NCBI RefSeq assembly: GCF_003590095.1
Contig: NC_039483.1
Span: 5,146,001 to 5,210,000 of the forward strand
Reading direction: 5' to 3'
DNA length: 64,000 bases
Source of the DNA: Trichoplusia ni
Lineage: Eukaryota; Arthropoda; Insecta; Lepidoptera; Noctuidae
Numbering within the stretch: position 1 is the stretch's first letter; every line of letters starts with the position of its first letter. Below the pieces are notes generated by a model that was not told where the DNA came from, made no database searches, and saw only the letters and a list, made by a program, of their open reading frames with translations. A program made the translations under genes and the position numbers. Positions 25,501 through 35,424 of this stretch are shown piece after piece.

Positions 25501-28500
25501 TATTACTATACTATAACTAAATTGGTGCAATGATCCACGCGGTGAATGTTAAATGATAATCCGTCAAATAGAGCCTTGATTTCGATTAAACCTTTTCTTA
25601 AAAACATTGCGTCACGTCGCGTACGACGCCAATAACAAGATAAAGGAATATAAAATAATTATATTTTTTTTGTATACATACCCTGAATAAAGCCTTGTTA
25701 TAATCTTCGCAGTACTTGATCGCCAGTTTGTAGTTGTCGACGGCGATTTTGGTGTGTTCGTGCATGTCGTGCTCAAGTTCAACTAAATCTTTCGTGATCC
25801 GAACAGGCGGCGTCACTTGTGGCTCACACTTGTCCGTTTGTACCACTGTCGCTGGAAAGTTTAATAATAATTTTAGAACTATTGCTAATCCCGGAAGCTC
25901 CTGGAATCCTTGAAGGCAAACCATGCTGAGGTCGCAACATAGTTAGAAGAAGGCTATACCGATGATGAATTTCTATTCACAATCGGGTGTCGGTTATGGC
26001 TGCAAAGACATTTCTCTCCTTTAATGCAGTCGGATAAAAGTAGCCTATGTGTTAATCCAATTAACCAAATATCTGCATAATAAGTTTGATCAAAAATGGT
26101 TCAGCTGTTTGAGAGTGAAAAGGTAACAAACTTACACATATACAAAAAGACGCAACTACTTTCGCGTTGATAATATGAATTTTATAATATAAACCTGCAC
26201 AAAAAACGACCTAGTGCTTTGGTTATGCCTAACCCAATGATATGGCCATTGGCTTAGCCTACATTGGGGCTAAGGAAGTATAACATCGAACATCGACTCA
26301 AATAGAAGAAGGTTTGCATTCTTGTTGAAGGGATATTTTTTGCAAAAGTTTCTAAAAGATTGAATAGCACCATCTTGTGTTTAAAACTAATAGTAAATTG
26401 ATACTTGAAATACAAATAGATGGCGACACTGGCACAACAATAATTTCTTAAGATAAACAAAAATTAAAAAAATCAAAACATGCAATGGATAGTTTAAAAT
26501 ATAGAAAAATGAGGTAAAACAGCTGTGTTATGTCAAACTTACCTTTCGCATCCACCGATGGTTTTTCAATAGGTTTCTCTTCAACGTAAAGTGGTTCAAA
26601 CGTGGGAGGCGGTACTGTTAATTAAACACATATTCCAAACATATTAATATGGATTCATTAGTAGGGAAATAATTATGACATGTATTAGTTTTAGGATATT
26701 AAAACGAGTGTACTGAAACAAGTCAGGTGGTTTCTATATCTACAATGGGTTTTGGAGTGAATCATTACAAAAACAATGTGTGTATCAGTGATAACCAATT
26801 AATATATGATTGTATGACGTCATTTGTCATGCTTGAATTCAGACAACGAAAAAAACAGTCAATTAAATTAGTTACATTCTATATTGTTTCTCTACTTCAT
26901 GAAATACCCTGTTAATCAATTATGATAAATAATAGTCTAGATAGCAGCGAAAAATAAAATCTATTAGCATTTTAAATCCCAAACGTTATTATATTTCCAT
27001 ATTTTGTTACGACACTGTTGTTGTGTTGATGAATACTTACGCTGATAGTCCTTCTTTGAGAATTTTAATTCAGCATCTTTCTCGATGTCTTGTTCCGAAC
27101 GGGGGGTCAATTTTTGGGGAGTAACACCCTCCTGAAAACATTATTTTTACATTAACACTGATTTTTCAGGGTAAAATAGTGTTATTTATGTTAGATAAAG
27201 TGTGTGATGCAAGACTGAATTAATGTTGTATTAGTTGTTTAGAAACTCTTAAGCTGATAGCGGTTTGGTCTTTGTTTGTTTCTTAAGCCGAGATTGGTTT
27301 ATGTCAGCTTAAAAGCACATTTGGTTTAAAAGTATTTTAATTACATTCGAGTATTACACAATGCAATTTGGGGGAGATACGGGGTTTTTAAGATGTTACG
27401 GCGCGTTACAAGGGCAGCAGGGGGTATTAAACATCGCTTTACGTAACTTTTTTTATTCAAATATAACTAGTAATTTAGAATCTTGCAAAACCACAACCTT
27501 TTTCGTCTATGTTTTACAGAGAAAATGTAAAAATTTTACGTCACTTTTAGGGTGAGGGGGACAGAAAAAAGGCCAAAAATCTTCAAAAAATGCGTTATAT
27601 AATACCTGAACGCTCTTATTAATACTTTTACAAAATAGCAAAGCATAATTACCTTTCCAAACGCAAGGTGACTTAAGTACGTAGTTGTTCTGTTGAACTG
27701 ATTGACAGCAGCCTTCCAATAAGTGGTGTTCTCCTGGTAAACTAGAGCCACAAAGTCGTTAGCCAAAGGGACATTTGACTCTAGCCAGTTACGAGCGTCG
27801 GGACTGTTCCTGTAAATATATTTTAGGTTTATAATAACAAATAATTGATAAATAATTTTCTGAGTTTCTGTTTCACAACAGAAACTCAGACTTAAGGATT
27901 TAGTTTCTTAATGCAGGAGTCAGTTTTGTAAAAAAAAATGCATAAATATTTTTGTACCACAAAATAATAAATAAAAATAGTACACTGATTTTAATGTCAC
28001 TATAATACTACATACTTTAAACACTTATAAAAAATACATTGCTGAATTCCAAAGATTGTGTTATTATGTATTAGTTTCAGGATATTTAACATGAGTGTAA
28101 ACAATGCAATGGAACAATTTAAGGTGGCTCGTAGATCTTTAATAGGTTCTCGAGTGAATAAGTTGTATGTGTTTTGTTATACCATAATAGTATACACATC
28201 ACTTACTTAGCGTAAACCACAGCGGCACCAGTAAGTACCGTAGCTCCAATAGCTCCCCAAAACAGCTTGTGACTTTTGGGTTTTGGCGGGGGAGCCTTGC
28301 ATGGGTCAGATAAGGGTTTCTCCTGTGTGGCGTACTGACGCCGTGGAGAGCGCATCACTATCATGGCGGCACAGGTCCCATCGCTCATGTGCCGCCGTAC
28401 CTAAAAAAGAAATTTAAAATGATTATTATGTCTGTTTTGAATACCTTTAATTTAAGTTTTGAAAGTGAGTCACTTAATCATCTAGGCTGGAATGAATTTC

Positions 28501-29300
28501 AATACAATTTTTTCTGCAACTATTGTAGATGCATATCTACAATAGTTTAGGTAAATCTTAAAAATATTGCAGAATTTACTCGATGTATTTACATTCTGTA
28601 CTTAGAAAATATTCTAATTTATTTTTTGGAGTACTTATTTAGTCTATTAAGTTTTTACAGGCAAAAATTAATGCAGTAACAAGTAAACAAAATCAGGCCA
28701 AAGTTCATCTTTTTTTATATTTATTAATTATCTGTCGCATATCTGAACACAGCCTTAGGAAAAGTTTGTAGGTTATTTATGAAAATGACGTTAAGATTGT
28801 TATGTAAGGGACAACAATATCAAGGTCTATGTTTATGTTATTGATAACAAAAATAAACTTTAATATCAATAGAAAAAACTAATAGAACCTCCATTATTAT
28901 GTAAAACATTAGAAAACATAATCAAAACAATCAATTTAATAGGGTCACTGCAGCCTGACGAAACACTTGTAATACTACAATATAGGGCAAAAATCTACAA
29001 AATCACAGGTAGCGTAAATATATAATTTGTACATACCAATACTAATTTAGCATTAGTTATGTGGTTCGTAAATTTATACATTTTTCGGCACAAATCTCTT
29101 TCCACTTAGGCTGTCAAAATTCAGAGACTAAAGAAGAGCGACCACGGAGCATATAATGTTTTTCGTAGGTCTGTTTCATAGTCAGGTTCATTTCCACTAA
29201 TTTAGACACATTAGTCGAATATGATTCTGAAACAACAACACGTATTGCATGGATATCGTAACGAACACTGTATGAATTCCTTACTTACTCGTAACTCCAT
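16519..29300 (-). CDS. Mitofilin: Mic60/Mitofilin (MICOS complex core subunit)
   Basis: Inner-membrane protein that organises cristae junctions; 702 aa in 18 coding exons: 29300-29289, 28400-28207, 27809-27653, 27131-27041, 26614-26543, 25851-25682, 24972-24846, 24385-24222, 23480-23355, 22729-22657, 21602-21514, 21204-21094, 20426-20309, 19365-19231, 18462-18359, 17684-17583, 17311-17226, 16696-16519. All are GT..AG and 2109 nt close in frame. The start is a 12-nt exon (MELR) that joins in phase to VRRHMSD, which aligns with YRRHPSD of the upstream paralog; a downstream Met in exon 2 is possible. One membrane segment lies at about residues 50-67, after a basic N-terminus and a proline-rich linker. 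A long coiled-coil middle follows, with a C-terminal Mitofilin domain (LPVYFMSWLQSKLL ... HLEIRQAAEAVMAHA). Exons at 16519, 19231, 23355 and 24222 are strikingly GC-rich. The start lies 173 bp from that of mRpL35 on the other strand. Confidence 0.92.
17932..18345 (+). mobile_element. Helitron-like elements (Lep1-type), two 3' ends
   Basis: Begins TACTAATATTTTAAAGCTAAAGAG and reaches ACGCGGACGATGTCGCTGCAACAGCTAGT at about 18207. A second 3' end (GCGGACGGAGTCGCCGGCAACAGCTTGT) lies at about 18310-18340, ending only some 20 bp from the exon at 18462-18359. Two elements or a tandem insertion are implied. Confidence 0.55.
18838..19197 (+). mobile_element. Two tandem Helitron-like copies
   Basis: Both start with ATAAAAATGAATTGT.GTTCGT and each ends in a CTAGTA/CTAGTAT terminus (about 19032 and 19195). 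They are arranged head-to-tail directly beside the GC-rich exon at 19365-19231. A CTT simple repeat precedes them. Confidence 0.5.
20555..20690 (-). mobile_element. tRNA-like SINE, second family
   Basis: The reverse strand reads as a tRNA-like fold with GGTTTGATCCCCGGTC and a GTGG..GAGTGGC segment. It differs from the main SINE family of the window. There is no cloverleaf good enough for a functional tRNA call. Confidence 0.5.
21292..21475 (-). mobile_element. tRNA-derived SINE
   Basis: Reverse-oriented main-family copy: TAAGGAATTTAATCCTTGTG ... GGGGATCGAACCTAC. It is in the Mic60 copy 2 intron next to the exon at 21602-21514. Confidence 0.7.
21627..21852 (+). mobile_element. Helitron-like (Lep1-type), near complete
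   Basis: Begins TCTATACTAATATATAAAGC and ends CGGACGAAGTCGCGGGCAACAGCTAGT with a subterminal hairpin. The 5'-TC..CTAGT-3' pattern fits non-autonomous Helitrons. It starts about 25 bp upstream of an exon acceptor. Confidence 0.65.
22055..22245. repeat. TTGCAGT/ACTGCAA motif-rich block
   Basis: The heptamer TTGCAGT and its complement ACTGCAA, plus variants, recur about ten times in 190 bp in both orientations. The cause is unknown. It may be the palindromic interior of a DNA element. Confidence 0.5.
22985..23272 (+). mobile_element. GATGAT-tail retroposon
   Basis: Contains GGAAGGCACGTTAAATTGTA and ends GGGAAAAGGCTAGGCCGATGATGG. This is the same family as 25085-25372 and 63040-63414. The 5' end is unclear. 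Confidence 0.65.
23655..23857 (-). mobile_element. tRNA-derived SINE
   Basis: Reverse copy from GACTCCCGCATTAAGGAATT through GAGATCGAACCCGCG to ACTCAGCTATCCGTGCAGTC. It directly abuts the retroposon fragment that follows. Confidence 0.8.
23858..24085 (+). mobile_element. GATGAT-tail retroposon fragment
   Basis: GTGGGTCCTGGTTGTTAATA ... GTAGTTGGGGAAAAGCTAGG matches 22985-23272. The 5' portion is missing, cut off by the adjoining SINE. Confidence 0.6.
24508..24702 (-). mobile_element. tRNA-derived SINE
   Basis: Reverse main-family copy: GTCTCCCGCATAACGGAACT ... GGGGATCGAACCG ... ACTCGGCTATCCGTGCA. Intronic. Confidence 0.78.
25085..25372 (+). mobile_element. GATGAT-tail retroposon, 3'-truncated
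   Basis: GAAAAGCTCTTGGCGTGCGG ... GGAAGGCACGTTAAATTGTG ... GTATCGTGTTGCCCAGGTAA. It retains the 5' part and lacks the GATGAT tail. Confidence 0.6.
26030..26185 (-). repeat. Helitron-like fragment
   Basis: GCCTATGTGTTAATCCAATT ... TTTCGCGTTGATAATATGAAT is a family interior also seen near 2700-2850. The termini are decayed. Confidence 0.4.
27859..27890. repeat. Perfect 14-bp inverted repeat
   Basis: Arms 27859-27872 and 27877-27890 flank the loop TCAC, about 50 bp upstream of the exon at 27809-27653 on the minus strand. Confidence 0.8.
28518..28547. repeat. Perfect 13-bp inverted repeat
   Basis: Arms 28518-28530 and 28535-28547 flank a 4-nt loop in intron 1 of Mic60 copy 2. Confidence 0.75.
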
Positions 29301-29473
29301 AATCAGGAATAAATTATTTGGCAACGTAAAGAAGTGAATTTGTTTGAATGTGTTTCGATTGATTATAAAATAAACTGTCACAGTTTGACAACTCGAACAT
29401 CACGAAGTGACTAAATGCAACCAACATCACTAACCAAAATATAATTTCCGTGGATGGGTTTTGTTTTCTGAAA
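29301..29473. promoter_or_regulatory. Presumed bidirectional promoter, Mic60 / mRpL35
   Basis: Only 173 bp separate the divergent start codons of Mic60 copy 2 (29300, minus) and mRpL35 (29474, plus), so both 5' untranslated regions and any core promoter must fit here or overlap. No TATA box is obvious. Both products are mitochondrial, which makes shared control plausible, but this is inferred from position only. Confidence 0.6.
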
Positions 29474-30160
29474 ATGTTTCGTTTTGCGATTTCTGGTAAT
29501 ACTATTTTTATATTAAACAAACACTATGGATTATAAATCAGTATTAACTTTAACTATTAAAAATATATAATTTATTGCCTTCTATTTTGTTGTGTAACAA
29601 TTTTACCAACTTGTTTGTGACGGCTTTTTTTGAGGTTATTTTTTTATTTTTCAGCTGTTCGCACTATACGGCCTTTTACGGTCCCTTTCAATGCTGCCAA
29701 GATTATTTGTCACAACTCAAGGAGTTATGCGACTATCAAGAATGTACCCATTTTACCCAACACAGTTTTACAACCGAACTCCTTGCTGAAAAACAAACAG
29801 ATCTTGGATATATCAAAGAACTTGAATGCTGTACCTGTTAGAACTGTGACTAAATTCAGTTTGAAAAGTGGTAAACGGAAGACTGTGAAGGCAGTTGTGA
29901 GGAGGTTCTTAAGATTGAACTGGGGATGTTGGATAAGAACCAAGGTTGGTAAACAAAAAAGGATGTGGAAAAAGAATCCGGCACAGAAAAGGCGCCTAAA
30001 GCAACATGTCTTTTGTAATGCCACTCAAAGCACATTATTAGATAAGATGGTAACCAAATTCTGGAAGAAGCCCAAATATTATGTTGAGGATCCTTACGCT
30101 CCTTACCACACTAGAGAAGAATTCAGTATCACGAGGAAGAAGCCTTTTGTTAGACAATAG
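29474..30160 (+). CDS. mRpL35: Mitochondrial ribosomal protein L35
   Basis: Large-subunit mitoribosomal protein, 175 aa from two exons: 29474-29495 (MFRFAIS plus one base) and 29655-30160. The splice is in phase (G|CT gives Ala) after a polypyrimidine acceptor. Residues 1 to about 40 resemble a cleavable mitochondrial presequence. The C-terminal two thirds carry the L35-family core: the segment from about residue 83 has KFSLKSGKRKTVKAVVRRF, then WIRTKVGKQKRMWKK and QKRRLKQHVF. The protein is extremely rich in Lys and Arg, as expected for an rRNA-binding protein. The tail motif DPYAPYHTREEF resembles insect mRpL35. It is head-to-head with Mic60 copy 2. Polyadenylation signals follow at 30182-30204. 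The 159-bp intron lies very near the start, so models that begin in exon 2 would lose the true N-terminus. Confidence 0.93.
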
Positions 30161-30181
30161 TATTCTCATTAGAAAAGTTAG

Positions 30182-30204
30182 AATAAATATTATTTAGCAA
30201 TAAA
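30182..30204 (+). terminator. mRpL35 polyadenylation signals
   Basis: AATAAA at 30182-30187 and again at 30199-30204, 22-44 bp after the stop codon. Confidence 0.7.
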
Positions 30205-30464
30205 ATAAATTATTCATTGTTTATTTTATGTATCACTCAATATACCTACTTGAAATAGTTTGATTTCCTATTATACAACAGTTCCGAGCCTGTCCGGGAT
30301 TACCAGACAAAAGTAATCACTGATTAACTTAAAAACTTTTACACAATCCTAAGTAAAAGGAAAATGATTTATATACTGATGATGACTACTGATGATTCTG
30401 AATGCGCTTAGTTAAATGCCAATTGCAGAATTTGTAAAAGGCATTGAAAAGCTTATTATAATTT

Positions 30465-30995
30465 TAGGGGCGCCGGCAGATGGTTCTCATTGGCGAATAA
30501 TCCTCCGATAAGCTCGATATTCTCCTGTTGACCTTAATATGGGTGTACCCCAAGGTCTCTGGCTAAAGCAGTAGAAGGGGCCCGGGGTGTTTTTATTCGG
30601 TGGAAGTCCGACAGCCCACGCCGTGCCCTCGACGTGGGTTGAAGTCATTAGCGTTTCACCCCGAAAAAAAAAAGGTCGCATTCTTTCTTTACTTTTCCTG
30701 TTTTTCACAATGGCATAACTTCAACAAACATCACTATGCCTACGGCTTATAGGTAGCTTAACTTCCAAGTCAGTATCGAAACATCTTTGGTGGTGGATGC
30801 TATCAACACAGATTCTGATTACCTACATGGACAGAGAACGGAAGGGTTTGGTTTAACCTTGACCATCAATTACCAATCAAGCCGGCACAGCCTGAAAAAA
30901 GGGTTGGGATGACCTGGATTTATTTTTTGAGAGAGACAAGTGGAAGAATAGTATTGAGGCCTTTGCCCAGCAGTTGGACATGTATCTCTTGTGTC
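30465..30995. repeat. LINE 3'-end fragments (unclassified)
   Basis: Includes GGGCGCCGGCAGATGGTTCT (about 30470-30490) and, at about 30930-30985, AGTGGAAGAATAGTATTGAG followed by GCCTTTGCCCAGCAGTTGGAC. The latter is typical of the C-terminus of lepidopteran RTE-type reverse transcriptase (…A-x-x-Q-Q-W). Decayed. Confidence 0.4.
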
Positions 30996-31059
30996 AGGAT
31001 TGAACAAGCAACGGCAACCGACATACATAATGCAGAAAGTAAGCATGGCACAAAACAGA

Positions 31060-31276
31060 ACAATTCTGCTATTTACAATGGTCGATGAATGAAAGGCAGT
31101 TGGATTAAATTTAACGCTATTTGTATTCTCCCAAGAATTTTAGCAATACAATAATTGGAAATTCATCGTATTGACCGTGAGTGTTCCGCCCCGTACTTTG
31201 TATTATGATTAACAGAATACGAAGTATCATTTTAGTCCAATTTCCATTCATTCATCGGCCATTATAAATAGCAGAC
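31060..31276. mobile_element. MITE, GGGCCCC-AATTCTGCTATT type
   Basis: Left end AATTCTGCTATTTACAATGG and right end CCATTATAAATAGCAGA are inverted. The interior has AATACAATAATTGGAAATTC. Same family as 32643-32894, 35508-35763, 56261-56508 and 62972-63594. Confidence 0.7.
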
Positions 31277-31524
31277 TGTTGACAACTTAAAAGTCTAATG
31301 AGAATGATCTCTTTTATCTTACATATATGCTTAGTTTTAAAGTGCCTATAAGCCACCTTTCATGGAAATGTACATGTGATATGTTTATTTTACACTCACC
31401 TCTGGTAGAGTGGCACTCGACTTACCCATAAGGTTTAAGGCACATGTTGCGAGAAATGTCGCGCAAATTACGATACATTGATAGTTTTGGTATTTATATT
31501 TCATGATTATCGATACATCGGACT

Positions 31525-31640
31525 AGCCTATTGATCTGGCCCTGACTGTTAACCGGAGGCCGTGGGTTCAACTCCCATCCAGGACAAATGTTTCTGTAAT
31601 GAGCATGATATTTTGTTTTGCGCACAGAGTACATTCTAGT
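31525..31640 (+). mobile_element. tRNA-like SINE, GGTTCAACTCCC type
   Basis: CCTGACTGTTAACCGGAGGC followed by GTGGGTTCAACTCCCATCCAGGACAAATG gives a B-box and a SINE-like body. A relative lies in reverse at 48190-48310. Confidence 0.5.
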
Positions 31641-32044
31641 TTTGTATCTGGTCATATTATTTATGTAAGTCTATCAGTTGTGTAGTATTTACAATACAAG
31701 CTGTGCTTAGTTTGAGACTAGATGGCGTTAAGAAAAAGTTCTAGGATAGAATATACCTAAACACCCATACCAAAAATGTAAACTCGGGAAAATAGAGTAG
31801 AGCGCCACCGAAAAGCAAACAAAATAACATACATGGCGCTTAAGTTATCTGGAAAGCCCGACTTAGTCCAAACACTTCGTAGGGGATATTTTAAGCAAAA
31901 TATGTTATTTTGATAAGATACATTATATCAGTTATACGTATGCGGTATGATTGAATGTTTACCGTAAATACAAATCGGTCAGTAAGAGACGGAATTACAA
32001 TGCTGAGGGTTGCGTACAAATACCTATTTATATTTGCAAAAAGG

Positions 32045-32278
32045 CTACCCCGCATTAAGCATTCGTCGATAACACAAAGGCTTGTCTTAGGGTGACAAAT
32101 CAACATTGAGCTATGCTGCGCTGTGGCATGTTTGGTTAACTCGCTCATCTAATATTTTAATGAGGGTACAAACAAATCAAGAGGCTTCGCTGTTTAAAAA
32201 CGAAGCATTCTCGAGCGAGCTTACGCGGGGATCGAACCCGCGGCACGTTGCGCTCACCGCTCGGCTACCTGTGCAATC
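32045..32278 (-). mobile_element. tRNA-derived SINE, degraded
   Basis: Reverse main-family copy with a split structure. It ends GGGGATCGAACCCGCGGCAC ... GCTCGGCTACCTGTGCAATC. The 3' region is diverged. Confidence 0.55.
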
Positions 32279-32314
32279 AAATCATTAAGTATTTATTTAT
32301 AGTATTTCTTATAG

Positions 32315-32468
32315 CGGCGACAGTAAAATAACATCTTTGAAAATACAAACTGTCTAGCTACCAACATTTATAGAACACCTCCATGCATACCAAGACCCTC
32401 TAGCTAGACTGAAGGACGGACAGACAGCGGAACCTGTAATAGTACGAGTATAATAGGGTTCCTTATTT
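32315..32468. repeat. Dispersed repeat (GACGGACAGACAGCGGA type)
   Basis: Ends AATAGGGTTCC after a GGACGGACAGACAGCGGAACC block. This is a common lepidopteran repeat. Related pieces are at 48615-48720, 57680-57790 and 61430-61540. Confidence 0.45.
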
Positions 32469-32642
32469 ACTCTCACTGATCCCTAACAATAAGATAGATC
32501 TCTGATATCTTGAGATTAGTTGAGGAGTAGTTAAGCTTATCTATTCTTTATCCGTAGTATGTATGTATTTATGTGACGCAGTTATAGAACTACGTCAATA
32601 GTTAACCGAAGGATTAATTTCGTCAATTTTAATTAACCTATC

Positions 32643-32894
32643 AGGGCCCCAATTCTGCTATTTACAATGGCCGATGAATGAATGAAAATTGGCTCAAAAC
32701 GTCACTTTTCGTATCTCTTAAGCATTTTTCCAACATAAAAATTGGAAATTTAGTAAGGGACGGTACAATCAAGGTACCTAATGAATGTTCAAATATTGTG
32801 TTCGCAAAATGCTTAAGAGAATAGAAATAATTTCAAATTTAATCCAATTGCCATTCATTCAACGGCCATTGTAAATTAGCAGAATCGGGGCCCG
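32643..32894. mobile_element. MITE, full length, GGGCCCC-AATTCTGC type
   Basis: Inverted ends GGGCCCCAATTCTGCTATTT and TTAGCAGAATCGGGGCCC enclose about 250 bp. It is the best-preserved copy of the family here. Confidence 0.8.
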
Positions 32895-33211
32895 GGTATT
32901 TAGTTATTCACCAAATTTTAATGCAACTTTTACCTTCGTCTAGAAAAAGAACGATTACTTGCATATTTATATTTTTCAGTTTCGTTTTTTGGAATACTGG
33001 CTTAAAATATAAAAGGAGCGAGGGAGGGCGGAGATTTTAAAAACACTTTTTGTATTATTACTCACAAATATCACACTTATCTAAGAACTATATTACAATG
33101 AGCTAGTTTATTTGCACCGGTGTCTAAAACAGACCTATCAAACGAAAATTTAAATAAGTCTGGTGGATGTATAAATAAATTTACATTTTTTACATACATC
33201 AATTACGATTA

Positions 33212-34504
33212 GGGGAAGGTGGGGTAAGACGGGGACCTTAAGGTATTTCATAAATAAAACCCATCTTTTTTAATTGCACAACGTAGGAACTTTTATTAAT
33301 TAAATAATCAGTCTTTCTTCTTTTAATAACAATCAGTCAAAACAAAAAAAAATAAGTTCTTCTCATAAAAATATAAACTTTTAAAAAATAACTGAATCAC
33401 CCCATCTTACCCCACCTATAGGGTAAGATGGGGTATACCCCTGGGGTAAGATGGGGTATAGACTATTTAAGCGCCGTCATCTTCACAAACCGGGCAGATA
33501 TGTTCAGCTTCGTCATCGCTGTCTTCCACTCCTGCACAGACACAATGCGCTCACTTGCCTCAAGTACGATAAGTGATACAAGTATGATAATCGGAATACA
33601 AGCCGCGACAGTATAGACATTCTGTATCTTCTTCTTCTGTGCCTTTTCGCTTTTTCGGTTTTTCAAGTTCTCTTTATTGTTATTTTTGTCATTTACTTTT
33701 TGTTTGTTACATGTGGTTTTAGTTTCTACCTATTTTAGTTTTCCTCTCATTCTTTTTTATATAGAAAAGCAGTAATAATAGCTGCTTTTCCCCTTCTTCG
33801 AACTTGTCTTGGTCTTTTTTCGGCGAATCGCGAATAAGGCATTAACTTTTTCGGGCTAACCAGATGGAATGCATCATTATCTATATAATCATTTACTGTT
33901 GCCTGCTTGAGACATGAGGTTGAAGCAGTTGGTGGAGGTGGAGAGTTTGCTAAATGATTTACGGCGGTGTAGCCATTTAAGCATCAGGAAATGACAACAT
34001 TACTGTTTTTGGAACTGTACTATAAAAAAATAGTTAATGTTGAATGCAATCTCAATACAAACTGAATAACAACTCAGCGGATAAGATCGGGTACCTACCC
34101 CGTCTTGCCCCACATAAGTGTCCCATCTTTCCCAAACTGGACTTAAAAGTTGTATTGAATTTTTAGAGGTTATAAATCAAAAGAAACCGGCATGAATTAT
34201 TGAGTTTACAATAGTAAAATAAATACAAATTAACAAAAAAAATATGTCACACATTATGTTTATCATACATTATAACAGTCATGCACTTTATATGCTTCAA
34301 TAATTAGATAAAACCACTTCAAATTTTAAAAATGTACTTACCATGAAGAATCGTGCGCTCCTTCGAACAAACTTTTTGCGACTCTAACAAGTACTGATAA
34401 ATACGACTAGATGGCGTCAAAATAACTTTTCAATTAATACTGTATTATATATTTTTGGAGGGTCCCCATCTTACCTCGCTACCCCGTCTTACCCCACCTT
34501 CCCA
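33212..34504 (-). mobile_element. Tigger/pogo-like DNA transposon, decayed
   Basis: A 1293-bp element flanked by TA (33210-33211 and 34505-34506). Its inverted ends share GGGAAGGTGGGGTAAGACGG; the left end begins GGGG and the right end, read inward, begins TGGG. Copies of GGGTAAGATGGGGTATA also occur inside (33405-33470). The minus strand holds a transposase C-terminal remnant (see 33747-33990). The TA duplication and the remnant agree with the Tc1/mariner-pogo superfamily. Not autonomous. Confidence 0.65.
33747..33990 (-). pseudogene. Tigger/jerky-like transposase C-terminal remnant
   Basis: An open stretch of about 80 codons ends at a TGA. It contains a Ser/Pro-rich part and then VSPKKLMPYSRFAEKRPRQ and VRRRGKAAIIT. 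This matches the Pro-then-basic tail (…R-R-x-G-K-x-x-I-L-T) common at the end of pogo/Tigger/jerky DDE transposases. The catalytic domain is absent. The family call rests on the tail motif only. Confidence 0.5.
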
Positions 34505-34884
34505 TACTTACCTACATATAAGTATAGTACCTAATAGTAATTTAAAAATAATAATCTAAACGTGACCTAGAACTTTGTATTTATGTGTGGTAAGCATTAA
34601 ATTACTAGATACTTACATATTCTGTGTGCTTGCTTTATTTGTACTCGAAAAACCTCTTCTTAAATGCTTAGTAAGAAAAGAGTCGAGTTTGAAGCAGCAA
34701 ACATACGTTTTTAATATGATTGTGGGTTAAAACTAAATATAAAGCGACGTAGGTATTAAACCACATTAAGATATGACTACTTATTTACTTACCTATTCTT
34801 GTCGAATGTCGATAAATTCCTCCTAAACTGCTAGACCGATTTCAATGAAAAGAACAATCAAATCGGTCCAGCAATGCCTGATAA

Positions 34885-34952
34885 ATTGGAATTGTAATCC
34901 AATTTCCATTCATTCATCAACCAGCGCCAATAGCTGAATTGGGGCCCCCGAC
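34885..34952. mobile_element. MITE half-copy, GGGCCCC type
   Basis: Only the right end is present: CCAATTTCCATTCATTCATC ... GCTGAATTGGGGCCCC. Confidence 0.6.
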
Positions 34953-35424
34953 TGATTTGAATGTTTTTCAGCGCCCTTTTTGGTTTGGATTCTGGAATCA
35001 GCCAGGCAGAACTCAGCTAGTCGGAACTTTTAGTATTTCATAAACCTAATCCTAGCCGTATTAGGTATATGAATAGCTAATACTTACCTATGGTTTTTTG
35101 GATGGCTTTTGTCATAGGTAAGTAGGTACACCCGGTAAGTATATTATGTAAAATTTCACATCAATTTCTCCGCAAGAACAATAGAAAATAAAAAGCCTCA
35201 ATTCTGAAAATAGAACCGAATAAATTCAAGATTTTTTTGTAAGTTACCGTTAGTAATATTTTGGTAAATACAAAGCATTTTATCATTATCTCATCAATTG
35301 TCAAATGATATGCTCTTCTTAATGTTACGTTCTCTAGGTGATATGATTATCGCGATCACAATAATGTCTGTGTATGTTACAGTAATTTACCTATTTATTT
35401 ATTTACACCAAATTGTTGGACGGT

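Noticed and set aside
29575..29841. 88-residue open frame overlapping mRpL35
   Set aside because: Off-frame shadow of mRpL35 exon 2.
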